From the NCBI RefSeq assembly GCF_002379585.1, contig NZ_DFUE01000020.1, positions 1 through 64,000 on the forward strand: a stretch of DNA of 64,000 nt, given 5' to 3'. Every line of letters starts with the position of its first letter. Positions within the stretch are counted from its first letter, which is position 1. Both the position numbers and the translations under genes were made by a program. Under the pieces are notes generated by a model, which made no database searches, was not told the origin of the DNA, and saw nothing but the letters and a program-made list of their open reading frames with translations. Of this stretch, positions 43,706-52,713 are shown piece by piece. Source of the DNA: Pseudomonas sp. UBA4194 (lineage in GTDB: Bacteria; Pseudomonadota; Gammaproteobacteria; Pseudomonadales; Pseudomonadaceae).

Positions 43706-44929
43706 ATGCGAGCACTTACCTACCACGGCGCCCATGACGTCAAAGTCGACACCGTCCCGGACCCTACCCTGCAGGAATCCGACGACATCATTCTGAGAGT
43801 CACCGCGACCGCCATCTGCGGTTCGGACCTGCACCTGTACCGCGGCAAGATCCCTTCCACCGAACATGGCGACATCTTCGGCCATGAGTTCATGGGCATC
43901 GTCGAGGAGGTCGGCAGCGACGTGACGGCAGTGAGTCGCGGCGATCGTGTCGTGATTCCGTTCGTGATCGCCTGCGGCAGCTGCTTCTTCTGCAATCATG
44001 ATCTGTTCGCCGCCTGCGAGACCACCAACACCGGGCGCGGGGCGATCCTCAACAAGAAAGCGATCCCGCCTGGGGCAGCGCTGTTCGGCTTCAGCCATTT
44101 GTATGGCGGCATTCCAGGTGGACAGGCGGAGTATGTGCGCGTGCCGAAGGCCAATACCGGGCCTTTCAAAGTGCCTGGCACCCTGGCTGACGAGAAGGTG
44201 CTGTTTCTCTCGGACATCCTTCCCACTGCTTACCAGGCAGTGAAGAACACCGAGATCGGCAGCGGCTCCAGCATTGCCATCTATGGTGCAGGTCCGGTCG
44301 GCCTGCTGTGCGCCGCCGTGGCACGAATGCTGGGCGCGGAGCGGATCTTCATGGTCGACCACCATCCCTACCGACTGGCTTACGCGCAGCAGACATACGG
44401 GGTCATACCGATCAACTTTGACGAAGACGACGATCCCGCCGATACCATCATCCGCCAGACACCCGGCATGCGCGGCGTAGACGGTGTGGTGGATGCGGTA
44501 GGCTTCGAAGCCAAAGGCAGCACCACCGAGACCATTCTGGCAACGCTGAAGTTGGAGGGCAGTAGCGGCAAGGCGCTGCGCCAGTGCATCGCCGCAGTAC
44601 GGCGCGGCGGCGTGGTCAGCGTACCGGGTGTCTACGCCGGTTTCATCCACGGGTTCATGTTCGGCGACGCTTTCGACAAAGGCCTGACCTTCCGCATGGG
44701 CCAGACCCACGTTCAGCGCTACTTGCCAGAACTGCTCGAATGCATCGAGGGAGGAAAGATTTCTCCGGAGGCCATCATCACCCACCGGATGTCGCTGGAA
44801 CAGGCGGCAGAAGGCTACAAGATATTCGACAAGAAGGAGGAGGACTGCCGCAAGGTCATTCTTACACCGGGCAAGGGCCACATCGAGGCACCGGCCACGG
44901 ACATGATTGGGGGTATTCCGGCGCTGTAA
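43706..44929 (+). CDS. Zinc-dependent alcohol dehydrogenase, formaldehyde dehydrogenase-like
   Basis: A 407-residue zinc alcohol dehydrogenase. The catalytic-zinc segments are ICGSDLHLYRG and GHEFMGIVEEVG, the structural zinc lobe is CGSCFFCNHDLFAAC, and the nucleotide fold is IAIYGAGPVGLLCAAVARMLG. The large insertion (NTGRGAILNKKAIPPGAAL) is typical of the glutathione-independent formaldehyde/aldehyde dehydrogenase-like subgroup. The substrate is uncertain; it may serve as a detoxification enzyme. ATG 43706 has only a weak ribosome-binding site. Confidence 0.85.
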   Translation: MRALTYHGAHDVKVDTVPDPTLQESDDIILRVTATAICGSDLHLYRGKIPSTEHGDIFGHEFMGIVEEVGSDVTAVSRGDRVVIPFVIACGSCFFCNHDLFAACETTNTGRGAILNKKAIPPGAALFGFSHLYGGIPGGQAEYVRVPKANTGPFKVPGTLADEKVLFLSDILPTAYQAVKNTEIGSGSSIAIYGAGPVGLLCAAVARMLGAERIFMVDHHPYRLAYAQQTYGVIPINFDEDDDPADTIIRQTPGMRGVDGVVDAVGFEAKGSTTETILATLKLEGSSGKALRQCIAAVRRGGVVSVPGVYAGFIHGFMFGDAFDKGLTFRMGQTHVQRYLPELLECIEGGKISPEAIITHRMSLEQAAEGYKIFDKKEEDCRKVILTPGKGHIEAPATDMIGGIPAL

Positions 44930-44979
44930 ACCCTCGCGCTCAACCCAGAGGCGAAACAGGTGCAGGCGGATAAAGGATG

Positions 44980-45051
44980 TGTCCCCGGCAGGAATCGAAC
45001 CTGCATCTGAGCCTTAGGAGGGCCCCGTTCTATCCGTTGAACTACAAGGAC
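44980..45051 (-). tRNA. tRNA-Arg (anticodon CCT)
   Basis: The minus strand folds as a full cloverleaf: acceptor GTCCTTG/CGGGGAC with two G-T pairs, D-arm GTTC/GAAC, anticodon stem GGGCC/GGCTC with loop CTCCTAA (anticodon at 45016-45018), and T-arm GCAGG-TTCGATT-CCTGC. CCA is not encoded. It is 50 bases after the alcohol dehydrogenase stop, convergent. No integrase or att-like duplication lies nearby. Confidence 0.92.
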
Positions 45052-45052
45052 A

Positions 45053-45461
45053 TAGAGTGAGCGTACAAACCGCGCGCATTCTGATGGACAGCAAACACCG
45101 GACGGGCCACATGGACGTGGGCCGGCGGTGACGGACGGCGTGCATGTTAACGACCATGTAAGCGTTTGTCATGCTGTCAGTGGTTTTTTTGGCTTAGCGC
45201 CGTGCCAATTTTCTGTAACCGCGTGGCCGTCTGTCGTCTGACGTTACACAGGCCCTGTACGCCGCTGTTTTAAAGCTATCATGCATTTTGCAACGCGGTT
45301 TTTCCAAGCCATTGCATAATGCATGCACTGCTGACCTAAATTCGCAGCTAAACCACTGATTTTAAAGGTTTTTATTGCCATATTCAGGTTGGCACGGCGC
45401 CTGCTGTATAGAACCCTATGAACAGCGGTCATACAGACCTCCACCGCGCGGAGACAGCACG
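45053..45461. other. Spacer without a recognisable gene
   Basis: About 400 bases, AT-rich from 45270 to 45400. It contains the promoter of the tRNA and of the small protein gene at 45462. A 46-codon minus-strand frame (45244-45382) lacks a ribosome-binding site and is not called. Confidence 0.6.
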
Positions 45462-45689
45462 ATGAATAGCGCCCTCTATGTCTTGAATGCTCTGGCTTTA
45501 GTCGCTCTGGTGTCGTTCCAGTTCCAGTCAAAAGCGGAAGATCCCGCGCTCATTCACGTTCACGCCGATCAGATGATGCCCCCGCCCATGGCGCGTGTGG
45601 CCAATATGACCAGCATCAACCCAGTCATCGCTGCACAAAGCGCCAGCGAGCCTGTTGCCCAGTACCGCACCGAACGCTATACATTCTAA
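45462..45689 (+). CDS. Small hypothetical protein with N-terminal membrane segment
   Basis: A 75-residue protein whose first 22 residues form a hydrophobic segment (LYVLNALALVALVSF) like an uncleaved or cleavable signal. The rest is polar, with methionine/proline-rich QMMPPPMARVANM. Unknown function. GGAG precedes the ATG. It is followed after 10 bases by another small membrane protein gene, probably in one transcript. Confidence 0.6.
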   Translation: MNSALYVLNALALVALVSFQFQSKAEDPALIHVHADQMMPPPMARVANMTSINPVIAAQSASEPVAQYRTERYTF

Positions 45690-45699
45690 GAGGCTGCCC

Positions 45700-45882
45700 A
45701 TGTCCAGATCCGCCGTGACTTTCCTGCTGTTCGCCCTGTGTAGCTGGATTGGCGTCATGATGATGCCGGTCGCGGATCTGCTCGACACCACACTCAAGTT
45801 CGTTGGCGCCATTAGCCTGATCCTGTTCGTGCTGGCTCTTATCAAAGGCCGCAAGATCAAGTTCGACCCTCTGCTGCGCTGA
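45700..45882 (+). CDS. Small two-helix membrane protein
   Basis: A 60-residue protein with two membrane segments (AVTFLLFALCSWIGVMMM and FVGAISLILFVLALI) and a basic tail KGRKIKFDP. It is like short PA3371-type proteins of pseudomonads (loose recollection), function unknown. AAGAGG lies 7 bases before the ATG. Confidence 0.65.
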   Translation: MSRSAVTFLLFALCSWIGVMMMPVADLLDTTLKFVGAISLILFVLALIKGRKIKFDPLLR

Positions 45883-46330
45883 TGCGGCGAGGCGCTTACC
45901 TCGGTCAACCCGACCTTTTCCTGCCCCGATTCCCGGCAACGGCAGCGCTCAAGCCCCGCATTTCGTCAGCCGCTCAAATGAGTGCTAGCAAATGGCCCGG
46001 ATGTCACTATGCTCACATTCAGGGTAGCTCGCACGTTGCTGTGCGCAGTGTGCACAAAACGGGTTAGAGCACCTCTCGAAGTCACTGGCAAGCCCGTGTG
46101 ATTGCGAACGATTTTTACCAACCAGCGCACATTTCTGCTATTGAGTACTGGCTAATCGCAATTATTGGGATCACTATTTGTCACAGAATTGACGTCAATG
46201 ATATGTCGTATTCAGGCATCATTGCCGCCGCTCTCAGCAAGCCAGGAACAAACTGCTGATTGGCGTGTCCTAACGGACATCCCGCGGCCTACTTCGAGAA
46301 CCGCTCCCCCTGAACTTATCGGTCAACTAT
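45883..46330. promoter_or_regulatory. amrZ upstream region
   Basis: About 450 bases without a convincing gene. It should carry the amrZ promoter(s) and AmrZ autoregulation sites. AlgU control of amrZ is known in P. aeruginosa; here the only GAACTT (46312-46317) is too close to the start to serve as a normal -35 box. A 69-codon frame at 46165 is not supported. Confidence 0.5.
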
Positions 46331-46657
46331 ATGCGCCCATTGAAACAGGCTGTTTACTCCAGCCGCACGGCTGACAAATTTGTAGTACGTCTTCCCGACG
46401 GGATGCGTGAGCAGATTGCTGAGGTGGCCCGCAACCATCACCGAAGCATGAACTCCGAAATCATCGCACGCCTGGAACAGAGCCTGATCCAGGAAGGTGC
46501 CTTGGGTGAAGAGTTGAGCATGAAGATGGACAGTCCTGAACTGTCACTGCATGAGCGCGAGCTGCTCCAGCGTTTCCGCCAGTTGTCGCACCGCCAACAG
46601 AATGCGTTGGTCTCGCTGATCGCTCACGACGTAGAGGCTGCCGCCGAAGCTTCATGA
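46331..46657 (+). CDS. amrZ: Ribbon-helix-helix global regulator AmrZ
   Basis: A 108-residue Arc-family protein controlling alginate, motility and biofilm genes in Pseudomonas. The DNA-contacting beta strand is DKFVVRLPDG, followed by helices MREQIAEVARNHHR and SMNSEIIARLEQSL; the C-terminal tetramerisation part (ELLQRFRQLSHRQQNALVSL) is present. It starts MRPLKQA exactly like the P. aeruginosa protein, although no Shine-Dalgarno sequence is visible at this ATG. It is followed by a strong bidirectional terminator. Confidence 0.94.
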   Translation: MRPLKQAVYSSRTADKFVVRLPDGMREQIAEVARNHHRSMNSEIIARLEQSLIQEGALGEELSMKMDSPELSLHERELLQRFRQLSHRQQNALVSLIAHDVEAAAEAS

Positions 46658-46660
46658 ACC

Positions 46661-46708
46661 GTCAGCCACAAAAAAGCCAGCTATCAAGCTGGCTTTTTTG
46701 TGGCTGAC
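46661..46708. terminator. Bidirectional intrinsic terminator, amrZ / brnQ
   Basis: A perfect inverted repeat with 22-base arms (46661-46682 and 46687-46708) and a 4-base loop. The core stem AGCCAGCT/AGCTGGCT is flanked by A6 on the left and T6 on the right, so it works as a rho-independent terminator for amrZ (+) and brnQ (-). Confidence 0.93.
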
Positions 46709-46748
46709 GGCTATGTACCGCCCTCCCCCTTTGACGATCAGCGCGTGA

Positions 46749-48062
46749 TCACGCGATGGCCTCGCCACGGGTGCCCATCACTCTGTCGACCACTACGGCA
46801 ACCGCAAGCACGGCCACCGACGGCACAAGCCAGGCCAGCCCTTGCTCACTCAGCGGCAGATGGGCGAACTGCGCAGGCAACCACTCGGCCAAGCCGGCGC
46901 CCTTGAGTGCATCCAACAATCCGAACAGCAGTGACACCAGCATGACCGGCGCCAGAATACGGCCCTGGGAATACCAGAACCCTGCACAGAAGCTCAGGGC
47001 TACCAACACGATGCAAGGCGGGTAGATAGCGACCAGCACCGGAATCGAGAATGCGATCAGTTTGGTCAGCCCCAGGTTTGATACCAACAGCGAAAACAAC
47101 GCCAGCAGCACTACCAGTGTCTTGTAGGACAGAGGCAGAACCTTGCTGAAGTATTCGGCGCACGCACAGGTCAAGCCAACGGCAGTCACCAGGCACGCCA
47201 GGGATATCAGTACAGCCAGGAAGCCGCTGCCCAATCCACCGAAAGTGTGCTGTACGTATGCATGCAGCACCGCTGCGCCGTTGGACGCCCCCGCAGCGAC
47301 CGCGTGGCTGCCCGAGCCGAGGCGGAACAGGCTGACGTAGACCAGCGCCAGGCCTACGCCGGCGATGAGGCCAGCGATGATCGCATAGCGTGTGATCAGT
47401 CGCGGCGATTCAACGCCCCGCGAGCGAATGGCATTGACGATGACGATGCCGAAGACCAGCGCCCCCAAGGTGTCCATGGTCAGATAACCGTTGATGAAAC
47501 CCTGAGAGAACGGTGCGGCTACGTATTCTGGAACTGCATCACCGCTCGGGCCAACAGGCAACGCGAAGGCGGCGATACCCAGTACCGCCAATGCGATGAT
47601 TTTCAGCGGCGCCAGGAATCGGCCCACGGTGTCGAGCAAACGGCCGGGGTACAGCGAAATGAAAAACACCAACAGGAAATACACAGCGCTGTAGATGAAC
47701 AGTGCCAACGGGCTCTCGCCGGTCAGCGGTGCCAGGCCTACTTCGAAAGAAACCGTCGCCGTGCGAGGGGTTGCGAACAGCGGCCCCACGGCCAGATAGC
47801 ACACCGCGGCCAGCAAGCCACCGGCGATCTTGCCGATCGGGCTGCTCAGCGCATCCATCGAACCACCCACCTTGGCCAGCGCAACGACTGTCACCACGGG
47901 CAAGCCTACAGCGGTGATCAGGAAGCCCAGCGCGGCCATCCATACGTGGGGCCCGGCTTGCAGTCCCACGAAGGGAGGAAAGATGATATTGCCAGCGCCC
48001 ACGAACAGAGCGAATGTCATGAAACCAAGCGCCAGGATGTCCTGGCCTTTAAGCACTTTCAT
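46749..48062 (-). CDS. brnQ: Branched-chain amino acid:cation symporter BrnQ
   Basis: A 437-residue LIVCS-family inner-membrane transporter for Leu, Ile and Val. It has twelve hydrophobic segments, starts with LALGFMTFALFVGAGNIIFPP (the family signature GAGNIIFPP), and includes AVGPLFATPRTATVSFEVG and a QGFINGYLTMDTLGALVFG block. Length is usual. A 21-bp palindrome lies about 143 bases upstream. No partner gene. Confidence 0.93.
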   Translation of the reverse strand: MKVLKGQDILALGFMTFALFVGAGNIIFPPFVGLQAGPHVWMAALGFLITAVGLPVVTVVALAKVGGSMDALSSPIGKIAGGLLAAVCYLAVGPLFATPRTATVSFEVGLAPLTGESPLALFIYSAVYFLLVFFISLYPGRLLDTVGRFLAPLKIIALAVLGIAAFALPVGPSGDAVPEYVAAPFSQGFINGYLTMDTLGALVFGIVIVNAIRSRGVESPRLITRYAIIAGLIAGVGLALVYVSLFRLGSGSHAVAAGASNGAAVLHAYVQHTFGGLGSGFLAVLISLACLVTAVGLTCACAEYFSKVLPLSYKTLVVLLALFSLLVSNLGLTKLIAFSIPVLVAIYPPCIVLVALSFCAGFWYSQGRILAPVMLVSLLFGLLDALKGAGLAEWLPAQFAHLPLSEQGLAWLVPSVAVLAVAVVVDRVMGTRGEAIA

Positions 48063-48204
48063 TGGAAGAGAACCACATCAATAGATCGGAATTGAGAGAG
48101 GTTTTCCCCATGGGTGAGGGAAAGACGGTGAGCCGGATGGGGGCGCAACCGTGTCTGCGTGACGCTGGCCTTGTGGGCGCGCTGGCAAAATGGCGGGTAG
48201 AGTA

Positions 48205-48225
48205 GCGAAATTGTGCAAATTTCGC
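48205..48225. promoter_or_regulatory. Perfect 21-bp palindrome upstream of brnQ (possible operator)
   Basis: Arms GCGAAATT (48205-48212) and AATTTCGC (48218-48225) around GTGCA. A second, overlapping inverted repeat, TTCGCAC (48221-48227) and GTGCGAA (48235-48241), shares the right arm. This looks like a regulator-binding site for brnQ. The regulator is not identified. Confidence 0.6.
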
Positions 48226-48314
48226 ACTGTTGCAGTGCGAAGTGTCCGCTGAGTGCACCTGGGTGTCGCATCGGTGCAATTCTCAGCGGAAACGTTACAG
48301 CTTTATCCTGGGAA

Positions 48315-48331
48315 GCTCTGCGTGGCAGAGC
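48315..48331 (-). terminator. Short hairpin after mqo
   Basis: GCTCTG (48315-48320) and CAGAGC (48326-48331) form a 6-bp stem, 7 bases after the mqo stop on the minus strand. A weak T-content follows. Possible terminator only. Confidence 0.45.
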
Positions 48332-48337
48332 CCGGGA

Positions 48338-49990
48338 TCACAGCGCCATGTCGGCCGCTGGGTTGCTTTCAGCTTTCGGCGCGGCTTGGCCTTCGATCGG
48401 GTTGGCAGCGGCGGCTGCCTGATCGATAACCGGTGGTGCCACTGCCAGTTGCAGAATCTTGGCGGTGTAGTTCCACTCTTTCTGCACAGCTTCAGGCGAG
48501 TTGTTCAGCGCAGTGCCATAGCTTGGCACGATCTGACGCAGCTTGGCCTGCCACTCCGGGGTTGCGACCTTGTCTTTGAACGCCTTTTCCAGCACGTTGA
48601 TCATGATCGGAGCAGCAGTCGAGGCACCAGGCGATGCACCCAGCAGACCAGCAATGCTGCTGTCCTTGGACACAACGATTTCGGTACCCAGCTTCAGCAC
48701 GCCGCCCTTCTCTTCATCACGCTTGATGATCTGCACGCGCTGACCGGCTTGCCACAGGCGCCAGTCTTCTTTCTTGGCGTTGGGGAAGTACTGCTTCAGC
48801 GCTTCGTAGCGGTCATCATCAGACAGCATGACCTGGCCTGCGAGGTACTCGATCAGTGGGTACTGTTCGATACCGACCTTGGTCATCGGCCAGACGTTGT
48901 GCAGGTTGGTGCTGGTCAGCAGGTCCAGGTACGAGCCGTTCTTCAGGAACTTGGTCGAGAAGGTGGCGAATGGGCCAAACAGAACCACGCGCTTGCCGTC
49001 CAGGACACGGGTGTCCAGGTGCGGTACGGACATGGGCGGTGCACCGGTGGATGCGATACCGTAGGCCTTGGCCATGTGCTGCATGGCGACGCTCGGGTTC
49101 TCGGTCACCAGGAACGAACCACCTACCGGGAAGCCACCGTATTCCTTGGCTTCAGGAATACCGGAGTCTTGCAGCAGGTGCAGGGCCGCACCGCCTGCGC
49201 CGATGAACACGAACTTGGCGTCGGTTTCGGTCTTGGTGCCGTCTTTCAGGTTCTTGTAGGTGACACGCCAGGTGCCGTCGTCGTTACGCGAGATGTCTTG
49301 CACTTCGCTGGACAACTGCAGGTCGAAGCCTTTCTGGCCTTTGAGGTGGCCAACGTACTGGCGAGTGATCTCGCCGAAGTTCATGTCGGTACCCAGCGGG
49401 CTCCAGGTGACGGCCAGCTTCTGATTGGGGTCGCGGCCCTCCATCATCAGCGGGACCCACTTCTTGATCTGCTCGTGATCTTCGGAGAACTGCATGCCAG
49501 CGAACAACGGGCTCGCCTTCAGCGCTTCATAGCGCTTCTTGAGGAACTGGATGTTGTTGTCGCCCCACACGAAGCTCATGTGTGGAGTGGAGTTGATGAA
49601 CGAGCGTGGGTTCTTCAGAACGCCGGCAGTCACCTGGTGAGCCCAGAACTGGCGGGAGATCTGGAACGCTTCGTTGATCTCGATCGCCTTGGCGATCTGG
49701 ACCTTGCCGTCCTTGTCTTCCGGGGTGTAGTTCAACTCGGCCAGGGCGGAGTGACCGGTACCGGCGTTGTTCCAGCCGTTGGAGCTTTCTTCGGCAACAG
49801 CGTCCAGACGCTCGACCATTTCCATGGACCAGCTCGGCTCCAGCTCGTTGAGCAGGACGCCCAGAGTGGCGCTCATGACACCGCCGCCAACCAGCAGCAC
49901 ATCGACTTTTTTCGCTTCGGCTGCTTGTGCCGACGCCATCCCGATGGACAGAGCCAGACCCAGCAGAGCCGTGTTCGCTTTCTTCAACAT
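48338..49990 (-). CDS. mqo: Malate:quinone oxidoreductase with signal peptide
   Basis: A 550-residue FAD enzyme oxidising malate to oxaloacetate with quinone as acceptor. Residues 1-24 look like a Sec signal (LLGLALSIGMASAQA), the periplasm-facing Mqo type found in Pseudomonas. The FAD motif is VDVLLVGGGVMSATLGVLL; FPVGGSFLV, GLLGASPGASTAAPIM and GTALNNSP are family blocks. The tail is Ala/Pro-rich. AGGA lies 8 bases before the ATG. It completes the cycle formed by the neighbouring sdh-suc operon. Confidence 0.93.
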   Translation of the reverse strand: MLKKANTALLGLALSIGMASAQAAEAKKVDVLLVGGGVMSATLGVLLNELEPSWSMEMVERLDAVAEESSNGWNNAGTGHSALAELNYTPEDKDGKVQIAKAIEINEAFQISRQFWAHQVTAGVLKNPRSFINSTPHMSFVWGDNNIQFLKKRYEALKASPLFAGMQFSEDHEQIKKWVPLMMEGRDPNQKLAVTWSPLGTDMNFGEITRQYVGHLKGQKGFDLQLSSEVQDISRNDDGTWRVTYKNLKDGTKTETDAKFVFIGAGGAALHLLQDSGIPEAKEYGGFPVGGSFLVTENPSVAMQHMAKAYGIASTGAPPMSVPHLDTRVLDGKRVVLFGPFATFSTKFLKNGSYLDLLTSTNLHNVWPMTKVGIEQYPLIEYLAGQVMLSDDDRYEALKQYFPNAKKEDWRLWQAGQRVQIIKRDEEKGGVLKLGTEIVVSKDSSIAGLLGASPGASTAAPIMINVLEKAFKDKVATPEWQAKLRQIVPSYGTALNNSPEAVQKEWNYTAKILQLAVAPPVIDQAAAAANPIEGQAAPKAESNPAADMAL

Positions 49991-50487
49991 TCAGAATTTC
50001 CTAGGATAGAACGCCATCCGCCCGTCGTCCCTGTTCTTGAATGTCCCTGGCTCACGGGATGCAGCAAGGCACGCCAGCGTGTCGGACTTTCAGGAGAACG
50101 GGCGGGTGGACATACAAGGCCGGTAGCACGAACTCGACCTCACTTTCATGTCTCTCCTGCGGCTGACTTCTTGTTGAATATTGTCTTCAGCTACTTGAGT
50201 GACACTGAATCTTCGGGTCGCCCGAGGCGCCCCTACTGCAAGACTCAACTCGCTCGATACAACACACCAGCAGCGTCGTGTTGAACCGGAGAACCGATTC
50301 AGCCGACTGCGACAATCTGGCGGGTCGACATAGTACATGAGGGTCGCTATTGCAACCATCCCAAAGTCACATAAAGGCAGGCGCGGGATGCAACAATCGA
50401 CGAATAACGCTGTCGCGATCAAATCGCGGACAAACAAAAGCCACCCGAAGGTGGCTTTTGCAACTGCAGCGTTCAGGCAAGCTGTGC
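49991..50487. promoter_or_regulatory. Spacer between mqo and sucD
   Basis: About 500 bases. It holds the mqo promoter (right to left) and, at its right end, the terminator of the sucCD transcript. No gene is seen; plus-strand frames here are antisense to nothing recognisable. Confidence 0.65.
50436..50459 (-). terminator. Intrinsic terminator of the sdh-suc operon
   Basis: AAAAGCCACC (50436-50445), a CGAA tetraloop, and GGTGGCTTTT (50450-50459). On the minus strand the stem ends in a T-run, 28 bases after the sucD stop: a classical rho-independent terminator. Confidence 0.92.
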
Positions 50488-51369
50488 TTACTTGACTGCC
50501 CAGCCAGTCAGCTCGGCCAGGGCCTTGCCGATGTCTGCCAGCGAACGCACGGTTTTCACGCCAGCGTCCTGCAGGGCCGCAAACTTCTCGTCTGCAGTGC
50601 CTTTGCCGCCGGAGATGATTGCACCTGCGTGGCCCATGCGCTTGCCCGGAGGAGCAGTCACACCAGCGATGTAGGACACAACCGGCTTGGTCACGTGAGC
50701 CTTGATGTAGGCCGCAGCCTCTTCTTCAGCCGAACCGCCGATTTCGCCGATCATGACGATCGCCTCAGTCTTCGGATCTTCCTGGAACAGCTTCAGGATA
50801 TCGATGAAGTTGGAACCCGGGATCGGGTCACCACCGATGCCGACGCAGGTCGACTGACCGAAACCGGCGTCAGTGGTCTGCTTGACGGCTTCATAGGTCA
50901 GGGTGCCGGAACGCGACACGATACCGACTTTGCCTGGCAAGTGAATGTGACCTGGCATGATGCCGATCTTGCATTCGCCTGGAGTGATCACGCCTGGGCA
51001 GTTAGGGCCGATCAGGGTAACACCCAGCTCGTCGCACTTGACCTTGGCTTCCAGCATGTCGATGGTCGGGATGCCTTCGGTGATGCAGACGATCAGCTTG
51101 ATGCCGCCGAACGCTGCTTCAAGGATGGAATCCTTGCAGAAAGGAGCAGGTACGTAGATGACCGAAGCGGTAGCGCCGGTGGTTTCTACAGCTTCTTTCA
51201 CGGTGTTGAACACAGGCAGGTTCAGGTGAGTGGTACCACCCTTGCCTGGGGTCACGCCGCCAACCATCTTGGTGCCGTAGGCGATGGCTTGTTCGGAGTG
51301 GAAAGTACCCTGCGAGCCGGTGAAGCCCTGGCAGATGACCTTGGTGTCTTTATTGATCAGGACGCTCAT
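50488..51369 (-). CDS. sucD: Succinyl-CoA synthetase alpha subunit
   Basis: A 293-residue subunit that binds CoA and carries the phosphohistidine. The CoA-binding start is TKVICQGFTGSQGTFHSEQAI; the active-site His is in YIAGVTAPPGKRMGHAGAI (GHAGAI). Its ATG overlaps the sucC stop (TAATG). It is the last gene of the operon. Confidence 0.96.
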   Translation of the reverse strand: MSVLINKDTKVICQGFTGSQGTFHSEQAIAYGTKMVGGVTPGKGGTTHLNLPVFNTVKEAVETTGATASVIYVPAPFCKDSILEAAFGGIKLIVCITEGIPTIDMLEAKVKCDELGVTLIGPNCPGVITPGECKIGIMPGHIHLPGKVGIVSRSGTLTYEAVKQTTDAGFGQSTCVGIGGDPIPGSNFIDILKLFQEDPKTEAIVMIGEIGGSAEEEAAAYIKAHVTKPVVSYIAGVTAPPGKRMGHAGAIISGGKGTADEKFAALQDAGVKTVRSLADIGKALAELTGWAVK

Positions 51370-52535
51370 TACTTGCCCTCCGCAGCTTTGACAACTTGTT
51401 GAGCAGCGTCGGTCAGGCTGGTGGCAGCGATGATGTTCAGACCGCTTTCCGCCAGTACTTTAGCGCCCAGTTCAGCGTTGTTACCTTCAAGGCGTACAAC
51501 CACCGGGATTTTCACGCCGACTTCCTTCACTGCGCCAATGATGCCTTCGGCAATCATGTCGCAACGAACGATGCCGCCGAAGATGTTGACCAGTACGGCC
51601 GCGACGTTGGTGTCGGACAGAATGATCTTGAAGGCTTCGGTCACGCGTTCTTTGGTAGCACCGCCGCCTACGTCGAGGAAGTTGGCTGGCTTGCCGCCAT
51701 GCAGGTTGACGATGTCCATGGTACCCATGGCCAGGCCAGCACCGTTGACCATGCAACCGATGTTGCCTTCCAGCGCTACGTAGTTCAGTTCGAACTTGGC
51801 AGCGTGTGCTTCACGTGGGTCATCTTGCGATGGGTCGTGGAAGCCCTTCAGCTTTGGCTGACGGTACATGGCGTTGGCGTCGATGTTGATCTTGGCGTCC
51901 AGGCAGTGCAGGTCGCCGTCGGCCTTGATCACCAGCGGGTTGACTTCCAGCAGGGCCAGGTCGTGGTCCTGGAACAGCTTTGCCAGACCCACGAAGATCT
52001 TGGCGAACTGAGCAACCTGCTTGCCTTCCAGACCCAGCTGGAAAGCCAGCTCGCGGCCTTGGAACGGCTGTGCGCCGACCAACGGATCGATGGTGGACTT
52101 GAGGATCTTCTCGGGAGTGTCGTGAGCGATCTTCTCGATGTCCACGCCACCTTCGGTGGAGGCCATGAACACGATGCGACGGCTGGAGCGGTCCACTACG
52201 GCGCCCAGATACAGCTCTTTGGCGATATCGGTGCAGGACTCGACCAGGATCTTGGTGACAGGCTGACCGTTGGCGTCAGTCTGGTAAGTCACCAGACGCT
52301 TGCCCAGCCATTGCTGAGCGAAAGCCTTGGCGTCTTCCTTGCTGCGAACCAGCTTTACACCACCAGCTTTACCGCGGCCACCGGCGTGGACCTGGGCCTT
52401 GACGACCCACTCGCTGCCACCGATCTTGTCGCACGCTTCTGCGGCTTCTTCGGGGGTGTCTACCGCGTAACCTTTGGATACTGGCAGGCCGTATTCAGCG
52501 AACAGCTGCTTACCCTGATACTCGTGAAGATTCAT
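51369..52535 (-). CDS. sucC: Succinyl-CoA synthetase beta subunit
   Basis: A 388-residue ATP-grasp subunit forming the tetramer with SucD. It starts MNLHEYQGKQLFAEYGLPV; the nucleotide-binding segment WVVKAQVHAGGRGKAGGVKL and MVNGAGLAMGTMDIV, NFLDVGGGAT are present. The longer frame upstream is not the start. It follows lpdG after 178 bases. Confidence 0.96.
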   Translation of the reverse strand: MNLHEYQGKQLFAEYGLPVSKGYAVDTPEEAAEACDKIGGSEWVVKAQVHAGGRGKAGGVKLVRSKEDAKAFAQQWLGKRLVTYQTDANGQPVTKILVESCTDIAKELYLGAVVDRSSRRIVFMASTEGGVDIEKIAHDTPEKILKSTIDPLVGAQPFQGRELAFQLGLEGKQVAQFAKIFVGLAKLFQDHDLALLEVNPLVIKADGDLHCLDAKINIDANAMYRQPKLKGFHDPSQDDPREAHAAKFELNYVALEGNIGCMVNGAGLAMGTMDIVNLHGGKPANFLDVGGGATKERVTEAFKIILSDTNVAAVLVNIFGGIVRCDMIAEGIIGAVKEVGVKIPVVVRLEGNNAELGAKVLAESGLNIIAATSLTDAAQQVVKAAEGK

Positions 52536-52616
52536 GCTTATTACCGTCTTCGTTAGGTACTGCGCTTTTCGGCGCTGCGCTTCAAGGTTGAAGTGCCGCG
52601 CCACCTGTGACTGCTA

Positions 52617-52636
52617 CTCGCCGGTTGACCGGCGAG
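52617..52636 (-). other. Hairpin between lpdG and sucC
   Basis: CTCGCCG (52617-52623) and CGGCGAG (52630-52636) form a 7-bp GC stem (extendable by two pairs) in the intercistronic gap. It may be an mRNA-processing or attenuation element, as no T-run follows and sucC lies downstream. Confidence 0.5.
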
Positions 52637-52713
52637 GTGAGTCCGACGGACGTTCCGCGGTGAGCCTTGCACGCAAGACTCACGACGGGCAGGCCGCCGT
52701 GGTTTCTTATTGT

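Noticed and set aside
44980..45060. tRNA-Arg as integration site of a genomic island
   Set aside because: No integrase and no duplicated tRNA 3' end found within the window.
45244..45382. A 46-codon minus-strand ORF near the tRNA
   Set aside because: No Shine-Dalgarno sequence and no known pattern; left as intergenic.
48230..50284. A 684-codon plus-strand frame
   Set aside because: Antisense shadow of mqo; no ribosome-binding site and low-complexity, shadow-like translation.
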